From positions 2,294,001-2,358,000 of the forward strand of contig NZ_SZPZ01000001.1 of the NCBI RefSeq assembly GCF_005233875.1: 64,000 nucleotides of DNA, written 5' to 3'. The notes beneath the pieces were generated by a model, which saw nothing but the letters and a program-made list of their open reading frames with translations, ran no database searches and had not been told where the DNA came from. Position numbers and translations under genes: made by a program. The DNA is from Kribbella jiaozuonensis. GTDB taxonomy: Bacteria > Actinomycetota > Actinomycetes > Propionibacteriales > Kribbellaceae. Every line of letters begins with the position of its first letter. Positions within the stretch are counted from its first letter, which is position 1. This document shows, one piece after another, positions 34,457-41,663 of this stretch.

Positions 34457-37443
34457 TACGCGGTGGTGTCGTAGATGACCTGACGAACGCCGCCCAGATC
34501 GGAATTGGCGAACGCCTTGTAGCCCCAGATGGCCAAATCGACCATCGCCACCGGCGCGTAGTTGCCGGAAGCATCCGTACCCGGGAACTCCAGACGCTGC
34601 GGAGCGCTCGCCCATCCGTGGACGGTCGAGGGGTCGAAGAGCCAGGAGTTGTTCGGGCTGCCAGGTGTGGACGGAAGAGCCCACGACGGAACACCCGTCA
34701 CACCAGCAAGATCGAGCTGCGTGAACCGGCGCGAGCTGGTGCCGTTCGCGTTGGTCGGGTTGATCTGCGGGAAGAGCTTGCGACCCGTGCTGTCCACCGC
34801 AGCCACGAAGGTCTTGTAGAGCGCCTTCTCCACAGCGAACGCCTCGAAGTCGTAGCCACGGATGAACTGAAGATCAGCAACCGCCGCGTCCCACGCAGCC
34901 GCCAGGTCGTCATCGACGGCACCGGCAGTGAGGGTGATGTCCGTTGCCGCAGTCAACGTGTTCAGGAACGTGGCCGTAGCGGTCTCCAGACCTTCCTTCC
35001 AGCCCCGGACCATCTGGTTGAAGATGAGGCCGGACACAGCCGGGTTGCCGCCCATGTCCCACACCTCACGGGTGATGGAAGCCTTGCCAGAGGTCGGCGT
35101 CGGAGTGATGGTCTGGTTGGTCGTCACGAACGTGCCCGAGGTGGGTTCGGTCCCCTGCGTGTGATCACCGACGAGACCGGACGAGCTGGAGAACTTCGGG
35201 AACGCGAAGGGCTGCACTCCGTTCGGCGGAGCACCCTTGGTGATGAAGTTCCACAGCGGAGTCCGGTAGTCCCGCTGATCCACGTACATGTCCGGACGCT
35301 GAATGGTCGGGTTGACCGTGGCAACATCCGTGGTGTCCACATCGAACGTGGCCTTGATCAGCGCCATGACCCGCTTGCCCGCTTCGGTCCGGTCACCGAA
35401 CTCGTCACGAGCGCGAGCCATCTCGTGCAGGTCAGCAGAGAACACGTGCTCAGTCGGGAGGAAGTTGCCTCCCCGATCGAACTTGTAGGGCAGCTCTTCC
35501 TTCACGTCGAACTGCGGGGTGACGACACCAACCGTCTCCCGTGGCGGAAGGTCACCTTCCTTTGGCTTGCTCCACTCATCGAAGAGAGCCTTGATCTGCT
35601 CCTTGGCCTGGTCGGCAGTCAGTGCCGCCACGACCTTCGAGCTCAGATCGAAGGTGGCCGGCGGGGTGGTGCACTCGACAACACCAGCGGCGTGAACGTG
35701 GCCGCACTTGTCGCATTCCATTGCGATTTCCTTTCCAGTGAAAGCCGAAGACGCAGCCACGGCCTGGACCCGTGCGTCATCGAACGCAGGGCATGGGGTG
35801 AGGGAGATTTCGGCGAGAGGGGCCGCGATGGCATGCATCACGCCGTTCTTCTCGCTGTAGATGCCGCCTTGTGCGACACCAACGGAGAGGCCGTCCCACA
35901 CGCCGTCTTCCGCCAGGGTCAGGGCTCGATCACCTTCGGGGCCGCGAGCAACGGAGAACTTGGCCATCAGGCCCGCGTCCGTCTCCTCCAGGGAGGTTGC
36001 CTTCCCAACGGCCTGCTTCCAGTCGTGGCCAGCAAGGAGCTTCACCCGGGACACATCGCTGAAGACCAGCGTTCCCTTGGAGAACTGCCAGAGCTTGCCG
36101 CCTGACCGGGCTGTCTTCCCGTACGGCACCGCAAGACCGGTGATGGTGCGGGACTCTCGATCGACAGAGAACGTGCTGCCGGTTGCCTGAGCTTCTAGCT
36201 TCAGCTCAATCATGGGTGAACTGAAGGTGTTCACTTCGATGTCCTCCTGAGCAGTAGGTGCCGCAGGCAACGCAGGCGTCTCACGAAGCTGCGTGAGCTG
36301 TTCCGCGGACAGGGGTGGGCGGTCCTCAAGCTCGCGAATCTCTTCGTGCGTGATGGCCCCGACCTCAAGGCCGATCTGATACGCCTGGTAGCGCGTGAGG
36401 GTGTCGGAGCGGAGATAGGCATCCAGGTTGAAGCGCGTGTAGTAGCCCCGTGGGGTTACGTCGTTCATCCCAAGGCGGTCTTCGATCGCGTGTAGATACG
36501 GACCAAGAACGTCATCCAGGAACGCCTTCTTGCGGTCCTCGCTGTTCTGGTACGTGCGAGACGTGGTGCTCACGCCCAGGTCCTCAGGGTCAACACCAAC
36601 CAGGCGAGCAATCTCAAGGACTGCGTGTTGCCGGGCCTCAGCGAGCTGGAGGTCCTTCGGGTTCCACGACAACGCGTTGTACTTCAGGGCTGCGGGCACG
36701 TAGGCGTCCGCGTTCTTCTGCCGTGCTGACTTCCACGCGGCCATCAGCTCAACCACGTCATCGTCTTCAGCCGGGTCCGCACCCTCAGCCGGGGTGAAGA
36801 TCCCCTGAGGCATGGGAGATGCAGCAGATCGAGCAGCAGCAGCATCGAGCTGGAGACACGTACGGATCGCACGAGCACCGGCAACCAACAGCGGGTCATT
36901 GGGGCTGTGGAAGATGATCAGCTCTGCTTCGGGAAGCTCTTCCTCAGCCATGCCCTGTGTCGAACCATCACGGCGTAGGTACGCCTTCTGGTTCTTCCGG
37001 ATGGTGACGCTGCGGGGATCGAGACGACGGATCTTCGTGGGGTAGCCGTGCCACCCGAACTGGATCACACGCCAGTAGGCGATCCCTTCGAACAGAAGGT
37101 CTTCAACAGTGCGGATCATCGTGACGGAACGCGGGAGATCCGACTCCGGCTGAATGAACAGCGGCCAGTCCCCAACGCTCTGCTGCGTCGGTCCGTACAT
37201 CGCGACGGGAAGAGTGCCCAGGCTTCCGGACACGAGATCCCGCACACGCTTCACAGCCGGGACCTGAATGGCCTCCGTACGCGAGACACGAGAAGCGGGA
37301 GCAACGAAGTCGTCATAGGAGCTGTACCCGAAGAACTCAGGCGGGATGGACTCCCTATCCACAACGAAAGTCGGGCCGCCCTGACCCTCCAGGGCAGCCT
37401 GTACGACCGGTGACCGGCCAAACAGCGCGCCAATAAACCCCAT
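34456..37443 (-). CDS. Portal-protease-major capsid polyprotein in one ORF, 995 aa
   Basis: Residues 1-400 are an HK97-type portal (GTLPVAMYG, FEGIAYWRVIQFG, LSWNPKDLQLAEARQHAVLE, RLVGVDPEDLGV). Residues about 403-570 are an HK97-type prohead protease (GLAVPYGKTA, KLLAGHDW with the His, WDGLSVGVAQG with the Ser, LAEISLTPCPAFDDARV). Residues 575-995 start with a CxxC pair (MECDKCGHVHAAG) and an acidic scaffold-like part, then the HK97 capsid fold (TPLWNFITKGAPPNGV to FANSDLGGVRQ). No stop separates them. Yet AGGAGG lies 8 bp before GTG 36234 (protease) and AAAGGAA before ATG 35721 (capsid), so separate products could also be made. Internal starts or self-cleavage would solve the portal/capsid copy-number problem. 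Confidence 0.9.
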   Translation of the reverse strand: MGFIGALFGRSPVVQAALEGQGGPTFVVDRESIPPEFFGYSSYDDFVAPASRVSRTEAIQVPAVKRVRDLVSGSLGTLPVAMYGPTQQSVGDWPLFIQPESDLPRSVTMIRTVEDLLFEGIAYWRVIQFGWHGYPTKIRRLDPRSVTIRKNQKAYLRRDGSTQGMAEEELPEAELIIFHSPNDPLLVAGARAIRTCLQLDAAAARSAASPMPQGIFTPAEGADPAEDDDVVELMAAWKSARQKNADAYVPAALKYNALSWNPKDLQLAEARQHAVLEIARLVGVDPEDLGVSTTSRTYQNSEDRKKAFLDDVLGPYLHAIEDRLGMNDVTPRGYYTRFNLDAYLRSDTLTRYQAYQIGLEVGAITHEEIRELEDRPPLSAEQLTQLRETPALPAAPTAQEDIEVNTFSSPMIELKLEAQATGSTFSVDRESRTITGLAVPYGKTARSGGKLWQFSKGTLVFSDVSRVKLLAGHDWKQAVGKATSLEETDAGLMAKFSVARGPEGDRALTLAEDGVWDGLSVGVAQGGIYSEKNGVMHAIAAPLAEISLTPCPAFDDARVQAVAASSAFTGKEIAMECDKCGHVHAAGVVECTTPPATFDLSSKVVAALTADQAKEQIKALFDEWSKPKEGDLPPRETVGVVTPQFDVKEELPYKFDRGGNFLPTEHVFSADLHEMARARDEFGDRTEAGKRVMALIKATFDVDTTDVATVNPTIQRPDMYVDQRDYRTPLWNFITKGAPPNGVQPFAFPKFSSSSGLVGDHTQGTEPTSGTFVTTNQTITPTPTSGKASITREVWDMGGNPAVSGLIFNQMVRGWKEGLETATATFLNTLTAATDITLTAGAVDDDLAAAWDAAVADLQFIRGYDFEAFAVEKALYKTFVAAVDSTGRKLFPQINPTNANGTSSRRFTQLDLAGVTGVPSWALPSTPGSPNNSWLFDPSTVHGWASAPQRLEFPGTDASGNYAPVAMVDLAIWGYKAFANSDLGGVRQVIYDTTA

Positions 37444-37473
37444 AAGCGGAGGTTTACATAAGCCGCCGCTTAT
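37443..37473. promoter_or_regulatory. Inverted repeat at the start of the head operon
   Basis: ATAAGCGG (37443-37450) and CCGCTTAT (37466-37473) surround a third copy-like ATAAGCCG. The hairpin covers the start region of the portal ORF, which has no ordinary ribosome site. It may modulate translation. Confidence 0.4.
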
Positions 37474-37561
37474 TCGCTCAGGAACTCATTTGCTTGCCTC
37501 GGGTCACTCTTCCGCGGCTACTTCGATCAACAGTGGAAACTCAATGAAATAAGGGCTTTCA

Positions 37562-39379
37562 TCACGCGGCCACGATGATTCGGGGCTTTCCCAGGCTCTT
37601 CTTCCGGCAGTCCGTCACAGCCCACACAGCAGTCTTGATGGCATCTGCACGCCCGTGAGAGACCATCCGTGGCCCATCTGCACCAGGCACCGTTCTGGCT
37701 CCCACGACCTGTCCAGTCAGGTGTTCCCCGCCGTCATGCAGGACCACGTACTCAGACAGCAGACGGCCCAGCTCCTGGACAGATGCACCCACGCGTCCCG
37801 ATCCCTTCTTGACCTGCACACCCTTCAGTGCGGGATCTTCGAGCAGAGACGCGCCCACAGTGGCGGTACGACGGAACTTGGTTGCCTTCAGTGCATCCAC
37901 TGCGTTCGTCAGATCATCGAAGTCCTTGACTGAGACAACAACCTCTTCTTCGAGCCTCCAGGCGAGTGCGAGAGACACACCCTGTCCGAACCAGTCCTCT
38001 ATAGCTGCCGCATCCGGAACCCGCTTCGGTGTGTCCTCCACCAGGGATGCCCACTCGTTCGGCTTCACGATGGGTTCTCCCCGGCCCGCAGATGCACCAG
38101 TGAGCTGCCAGATGTTCAGGTACTGAGCAAGGAACCCCTGCATGGGATCAGGGTCATCTGCTGCCGGATCAGCCTCACCAGCAAGAGCCTTGGAGTATTT
38201 GTCCGCAATCATCTTGCGTCGGTCCTCTGACCAGTGCGGAGAGGCAGCCTTCCACGTTTCGATTGCAGATGGATCTTGGCCGGCGGTTGCTCCCCACAGC
38301 AGCAGAAGGGTTTCTGTGTCCTCAGAAGTGATCGCATCTCGAAGATGTGTCTTCATCAGCGAGGTGGCTTTGCGGTGTGCCGTGCTGGTCAGGTGGAGCT
38401 GGGGTGACAGCCTCTCCAGGGTTGCCGGTTCCAAGCCCTCAGACACCGCATCAGGCTTCACGTTCCATGCCTCATCGACAATGCCGAAGGTGACATCAAA
38501 GCTGTACCCCGCAGCCTCCTGCGCACTGACGATCCACCGGTCTCCATCAGGTGTTTCGATCTGCTCCTTACCGTTGCCACGAGCCACAGTCCATCCAGCA
38601 ACCTTCTCGGCCCAGGGCCATGCACCACGCTGAATCTCCCGGCACACCTTCAGGTCACTGCCGATGTGAATCACGGTCTGCACTTCACCGAAGAGAGTTG
38701 GGTGCGCCATCCGCCACAGTGCGAGTCCACGAAGACGAACGCTCTTCCCGGCTCGTCGGGGGCAGCTCTCCAGTACGACGCGATGACACAGGCTCCCGTC
38801 CTCCCGGTGTTCGAGCTGACGGGTGATCCCCAGCTTTTGCCACCACCGGAGCTTGATGTGCCGTCCAGTGGGGTCTGTCTGCGTGCTCTCAATCCAGTCG
38901 ATGGCCTGTTGCCCGTACGACCCAACAGCGTCGTCGGGAGGCAACGACATGTACAGCGGAGGGGATGCGTCTTCGGGGACCTCCAGAAGCCCTCTGAGCC
39001 ACGAATAGCCCTCTAGACGCCCTGGACTCCACAGCAGCTCCGCACGGGCCTCTACGGGCTTCTCAGTGCCGGGGAGAGAACGGACACTCAGGGCGGGATG
39101 TCCTGGAGCTGATCCAGGGGAAAACTGACCCTGGTTCTTGGTGATTCTCTTTGATCTGGGATCACCAATTTTGTTGTTGCATGGCTTGCACGCTGATTGC
39201 AGACGATCAGGCGGGACTATGAGTCCGCGCTTCACACCATCAATGTGGTGGACCTGTGTCGCTTGCTCAGTGCACACACCAGTGATCTTGAGCTGGCATT
39301 GGTAGTTGTCTCGGGCCAGCACGGAAGCACGCAGCTTGCGCCATGCCCTGGTGCTGCCACCACTCCATGCCTTGCTCAT
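37562..39379 (-). CDS. HNH endonuclease-terminase large subunit fusion, 605 aa
   Basis: Residues 1-85: WRKLRASVLARDNYQCQL, ITGVCTEQATQVHHIDGVKR and SACKPCNNKIGD are a complete HNH nuclease with two zinc CxxC-type pairs and the HHID core. From residue 110 it is a terminase: ESCPRRAGKSVRLRG (Walker A), VTFGIVDEAW (Walker B), LTSTAHRK and, near the end, an RNase H-like nuclease part (VSLALAWRLEEEVVVSVKDF, DAIKTAVWAV). Phages often have a separate HNH gene beside the terminase that helps cut and package DNA; here it is fused. No small terminase subunit is recognised. Confidence 0.9.
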   Translation of the reverse strand: MSKAWSGGSTRAWRKLRASVLARDNYQCQLKITGVCTEQATQVHHIDGVKRGLIVPPDRLQSACKPCNNKIGDPRSKRITKNQGQFSPGSAPGHPALSVRSLPGTEKPVEARAELLWSPGRLEGYSWLRGLLEVPEDASPPLYMSLPPDDAVGSYGQQAIDWIESTQTDPTGRHIKLRWWQKLGITRQLEHREDGSLCHRVVLESCPRRAGKSVRLRGLALWRMAHPTLFGEVQTVIHIGSDLKVCREIQRGAWPWAEKVAGWTVARGNGKEQIETPDGDRWIVSAQEAAGYSFDVTFGIVDEAWNVKPDAVSEGLEPATLERLSPQLHLTSTAHRKATSLMKTHLRDAITSEDTETLLLLWGATAGQDPSAIETWKAASPHWSEDRRKMIADKYSKALAGEADPAADDPDPMQGFLAQYLNIWQLTGASAGRGEPIVKPNEWASLVEDTPKRVPDAAAIEDWFGQGVSLALAWRLEEEVVVSVKDFDDLTNAVDALKATKFRRTATVGASLLEDPALKGVQVKKGSGRVGASVQELGRLLSEYVVLHDGGEHLTGQVVGARTVPGADGPRMVSHGRADAIKTAVWAVTDCRKKSLGKPRIIVAA

Positions 39380-39611
39380 TGCCCTGCTTCCCCTTCCTGC
39401 TCCCGGTTAGCTCACCCCCTGCCCACGGGAGCGCAAGCAGGGGGTGAGTTGGAGGGGTGACTCCAATACCAAGGCTAGGTGTGTTCCTGCATTCCCTTGT
39501 GTGCTTGGGCTTTTCGATACCAGATCATTCGGGAGTTCTGTTTGACGTGCACCAGGTGAATCTAGCTAGGTTCTGGCAAGAGTTAGCAAGACAACCGAAG
39601 GAGCCCACCTG
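39380..39611. other. Divergent control region of the phage
   Basis: About 230 bp between the minus-strand late operon (terminase first) and the plus-strand RHH gene. TTGACG (39542-39547) and TAGGTT (39567-39572), 19 bp apart, are a weak promoter candidate for the plus strand. Both transcription units must start here. Confidence 0.4.
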
Positions 39612-39872
39612 ATGACTGATAAGCGGCATACGTCCGTTGTTCTTCCATCCGAGCTGGCTGATGGGCTTGATGCTCTTCAGTCCCGGGATGACCGCTCGAA
39701 GAACTACCTGATCAACCGTGCGGTGAAGGAGCTGCTGGAGCGTGAGGGTGTTCTCGCCCGGCCCAAGCGCAAGCGACCCAAGAAGCTGAACTCCGTTGAG
39801 CAGGCGTATCTGCTTCACCCGGAACGCTTCCCCAAGGTCGAAGACGTGATGACCGGAGGCGACCCCAAATGA
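39612..39872 (+). CDS. Ribbon-helix-helix DNA-binding protein, 86 aa
   Basis: AAGGAG lies 8 bp before the ATG. RHTSVVLPSELADGLDAL, then NYLINRAVKELLERE is the CopG/Arc-type ribbon-helix-helix fold; a Lys/Arg-rich patch follows. Given its place beside the divergent control region, it probably regulates the late operon or the replication genes. Confidence 0.75.
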   Translation: MTDKRHTSVVLPSELADGLDALQSRDDRSKNYLINRAVKELLEREGVLARPKRKRPKKLNSVEQAYLLHPERFPKVEDVMTGGDPK

Positions 39873-39941
39873 AGAACGGGCCAGGGTTGCTGACCCCTGA
39901 CCCGTCCAATACCCGCTATGGCTATCTAGGAGCGTATCTCA

Positions 39942-40736
39942 ATGGCTAGGAACAGGATGGTTCAGCAAGAGCTGTTCCGCTCTCCTGCGTTCTGCGGGCT
40001 GAAGTTCCCAGCCCGGACTCTCCTCATCGGTCTGATGGTCTACGCCGACGACTACGGAGGCTTTGAGGCCAACCCCATGCTTGTCCGCTCTGGTGTCTTC
40101 CCGATGGATGAGCACGCACCCGACGACATTGATTCATGGCTTGACGAACTCGAAGAGGCTTCTTTCATCTCCCGCTATGGCGATGGGCAGTACGCCGACA
40201 TCACCGGATGGACTGTCAAGGGATCGAACACCTACCAGTCGATCGACAAGCGTTGGGCTAAGAAGCGTGTCCCTTCTCGGCGAGAACTCGGCGAGGTCTC
40301 TGAGAGTCCTCCGCGAGACCACAGCGAGAACTCAATGAGCACTCAGCGAGGACTCAATGAGGCCACTGCGAGACCTCTGCGCATAAGTAGAAGAGGAACT
40401 AGAACATCAACTGGAAGTCCAAAGAGAAGTTCAATCGGAAGCGGAAGTGCAACGGGAAGTCGCGCGCACGGAAGTGGAAGCGGAACTAGAACCAAGAAGC
40501 TGATCCCGAAGAGGAAGCCTGTCTCTCGGAGGGTCACTCCCGTTGAGCTTGATCCCGACATGGCTAAGCCAAGGCTTGGTGAGGCTGTCGCCTTCCACAT
40601 CCTTTGGTGCCTCAATCACTTCGGTCCGACATTGACTGTCGATCAGATCTCTAAGCACCTGAACGACATGGATGTTCAGGAAGTGCTTCACCAGATCACC
40701 ACCAAGCCACAGTTGTTCCGAGCGGAGGAAGCATGA
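39942..40736 (+). CDS. Phage replication initiator-like protein, 264 aa
   Basis: The N-terminal 100 residues (VQQELFRSPAFCGLKFPART, MVYADDYGGFEANPMLVRSG, LDELEEASFISRYGDGQYAD) are the winged-helix part seen in phage replication proteins of O/DnaD-like type. A Ser/Gly/Arg-rich linker (residues about 145-185) is coded by a purine-rich repeated stretch that may be the origin. The C-terminal part (AFHILWCLNHFGPTLTVDQI, LNDMDVQEVLHQI) is helical. It should recruit the host helicase. AGGAGC precedes the ATG. Confidence 0.65.
   Translation: MARNRMVQQELFRSPAFCGLKFPARTLLIGLMVYADDYGGFEANPMLVRSGVFPMDEHAPDDIDSWLDELEEASFISRYGDGQYADITGWTVKGSNTYQSIDKRWAKKRVPSRRELGEVSESPPRDHSENSMSTQRGLNEATARPLRISRRGTRTSTGSPKRSSIGSGSATGSRAHGSGSGTRTKKLIPKRKPVSRRVTPVELDPDMAKPRLGEAVAFHILWCLNHFGPTLTVDQISKHLNDMDVQEVLHQITTKPQLFRAEEA
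40390..40500. repeat. Purine-rich repeats inside the replication gene (candidate origin)
   Basis: GGAAGT, GGAAGC, GGAACT and AGAAGT recur about a dozen times in 110 bp, giving a nearly pure purine strand. Lambda-like phages keep their origin as iterons inside the O gene at the same relative place, between the DNA-binding and the recruiting domains. Confidence 0.5.
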
Positions 40737-40801
40737 ATCACCAGATCACCACCAAGCCACAGTTGTTCCGAGCGGAGGAAGCATGAATCACCAGATCACC
40801 A
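40688..40801 (+). repeat. Tandem 50-bp duplication at a gene junction
   Basis: 40688-40737 is repeated exactly at 40738-40787, with a further 14 bp of a third copy. Each unit holds the end of the replication gene, a GAGGA ribosome site and an ATG. As the unit is not a multiple of three, the first ATG (40733) now opens only a 17-codon frame, while the second (40783) starts the real next gene. Confidence 0.9.
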
Positions 40802-41157
40802 TTTCGATCAGCGATGACATGTTGGAAGCACTGGCTGAACTGCTAGGTGATTCCCTCGTCATCCCGTCGAGGAAGCGCGTGATGGGTTTGACCCAAAGGG
40901 AACGTGAGCTGTGGGTCTTGCTGAAGAAGCACGCTGATCCTTCGGGACTCGTCTCGGGTCTCACGACGAATCAGATGGGGCATGCGATGGATCAGCACCC
41001 GGGACCGATCTGGAATCGCTTGAAGTCGATGGAAGCGAAGGGCTTCCTCCAGGTCATGCAGCACACCGGAGGAAAGCGGGTGAACAGCTACCAGCTCGAT
41101 ATGACCAAGCTGCGTAAGCCCAAGCCTCTGAAGAAGCGTCACCTCAAGGCCATCTGA
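40783..41157 (+). CDS. Phage helix-turn-helix protein, 124 aa
   Basis: ATG 40783 with CGGAGGA 8 bp upstream. ITISISDDMLEALAELLGD, then LTQRERELWVLLKKHADPSG, LTTNQMGHAMDQHPGPIWNR and LKSMEAKGFLQVMQHTGGKR describe a winged helix of MarR-like shape. The tail is basic. Probably works with the replication protein or as a regulator. Confidence 0.65.
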   Translation: MNHQITISISDDMLEALAELLGDSLVIPSRKRVMGLTQRERELWVLLKKHADPSGLVSGLTTNQMGHAMDQHPGPIWNRLKSMEAKGFLQVMQHTGGKRVNSYQLDMTKLRKPKPLKKRHLKAI

Positions 41158-41197
41158 CTTACATCCGCTATCAAATAGAATGAAAGGGGTGATTCCA

Positions 41198-41290
41198 ATG
41201 GTGAGGCTGATCAACAAGCACTACCCGCGTCTTGTGCTTGCGCTGTCCGGCATCACGTCAGCCTGCTGGCTGTCGCTCTTCCTTCGGTAG
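41198..41290 (+). CDS. Short hydrophobic peptide next to attR, 30 aa
   Basis: MVRLINKHYPRLVLALSG, then ITSACWLSLFLR: basic start and one hydrophobic segment. AAAGGGG lies about 10 bp before the ATG; an in-frame ATG at 41180 is also possible. It is the last phage gene, ending 8 bp before the attR arm. It could be a tiny holin-like peptide, a regulator, or chance. Confidence 0.4.
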   Translation: MVRLINKHYPRLVLALSGITSACWLSLFLR

Positions 41291-41297
41291 GTCCCCG

Positions 41298-41344
41298 GTC
41301 CCTCATGGCTGTTGCACTTCGATGAACTTACGAAGCCGCAAGTT
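41298..41344. other. attR junction with phage arm
   Basis: GTCCCTCATGGCTGT (41298-41312) is the exact reverse complement of the attL arm, and CAAGTT (41339-41344) is the shared core. Inner TGAACTT (41322-41328) is mirrored by AAGTTCA at attL. Joined in the circle, these give a roughly symmetric attP of about 76 bp. Confidence 0.8.
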
Positions 41345-41578
41345 GCCCTCGATCATCCGGTGCCACGAGTCCCGCCCGAGCGTGACGATCCGCCGCAGGT
41401 CGCCCGCGTCCGGGCGCCCCGGATCGCCGCTCAGCTGCTCCGCCGCCAGCAGGCCGGCCTCGATCCAGTACGAGTGCTCGCTCACCTCCTCCAAAGTCAG
41501 TAGCTCGTGCTGCCCGATGTCGCGCAGGTACGCCACCAGCGCGGTCACGTCCGCCGGCTCACAGTCGAGATCTGCCAT
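41303..41578 (-). pseudogene. Sigma-70 family factor, N-terminal part (gene split by prophage)
   Basis: From ATG 41578 (GAGGGGA upstream; other ATGs at 41596 and 41599), residues 1-80 end RRIVTLGRDSWHRMIEGNL. LVAYLRDIGQHELLTLEEVS and YWIEAGLLAAEQL form sigma region 1.2. After the core AACTTG come 11 phage-coded residues (RLRKFIEVQQP) and a stop. The core is in the same frame as in the C-terminal part at 22422-23075, so excision would give one protein of about 294 aa. As it stands, this peptide has no DNA-binding region. Confidence 0.92.
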
Positions 41579-41644
41579 CCGTTCCCCTCTCGTCATCAAG
41601 AGAATGCCGCGATTCAGCAGGCCGGAGACCGGTGACTTTGAGTA

Positions 41645-41653
41645 TGTGGATAA
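41645..41653 (-). promoter_or_regulatory. Perfect DnaA box upstream of the sigma gene
   Basis: The minus strand reads TTATCCACA, the exact DnaA-box consensus, 67 bp upstream of the sigma start. It lies in the promoter region of the sigma gene and may couple it to DnaA, or be chance. Confidence 0.35.
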
Positions 41654-41663
41654 CTACGGGAAG

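Larger units (their letters stand above)
23067..41344. mobile_element. Compact siphovirus-like prophage (18.3 kb) inside a sigma-factor gene
   Basis: Bounded by CAAGTT at 23067-23072 and 41339-41344. It contains a serine integrase, an XRE regulator and small partner, tail fibre, tail, connector, head and terminase genes on the minus strand (25464-39379), and RHH, replication-like and small genes on the plus strand (39612-41290). All structural modules of a tailed phage with an HK97-type head seem present, but no endolysin, holin or separate small terminase is visible. GC is lower than in the flanking chromosome. Confidence 0.92.

Noticed and set aside
34270..36105. 611-codon plus-strand frame
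   Set aside because: Opposite the capsid/protease ORF; composition is that of an antisense frame.
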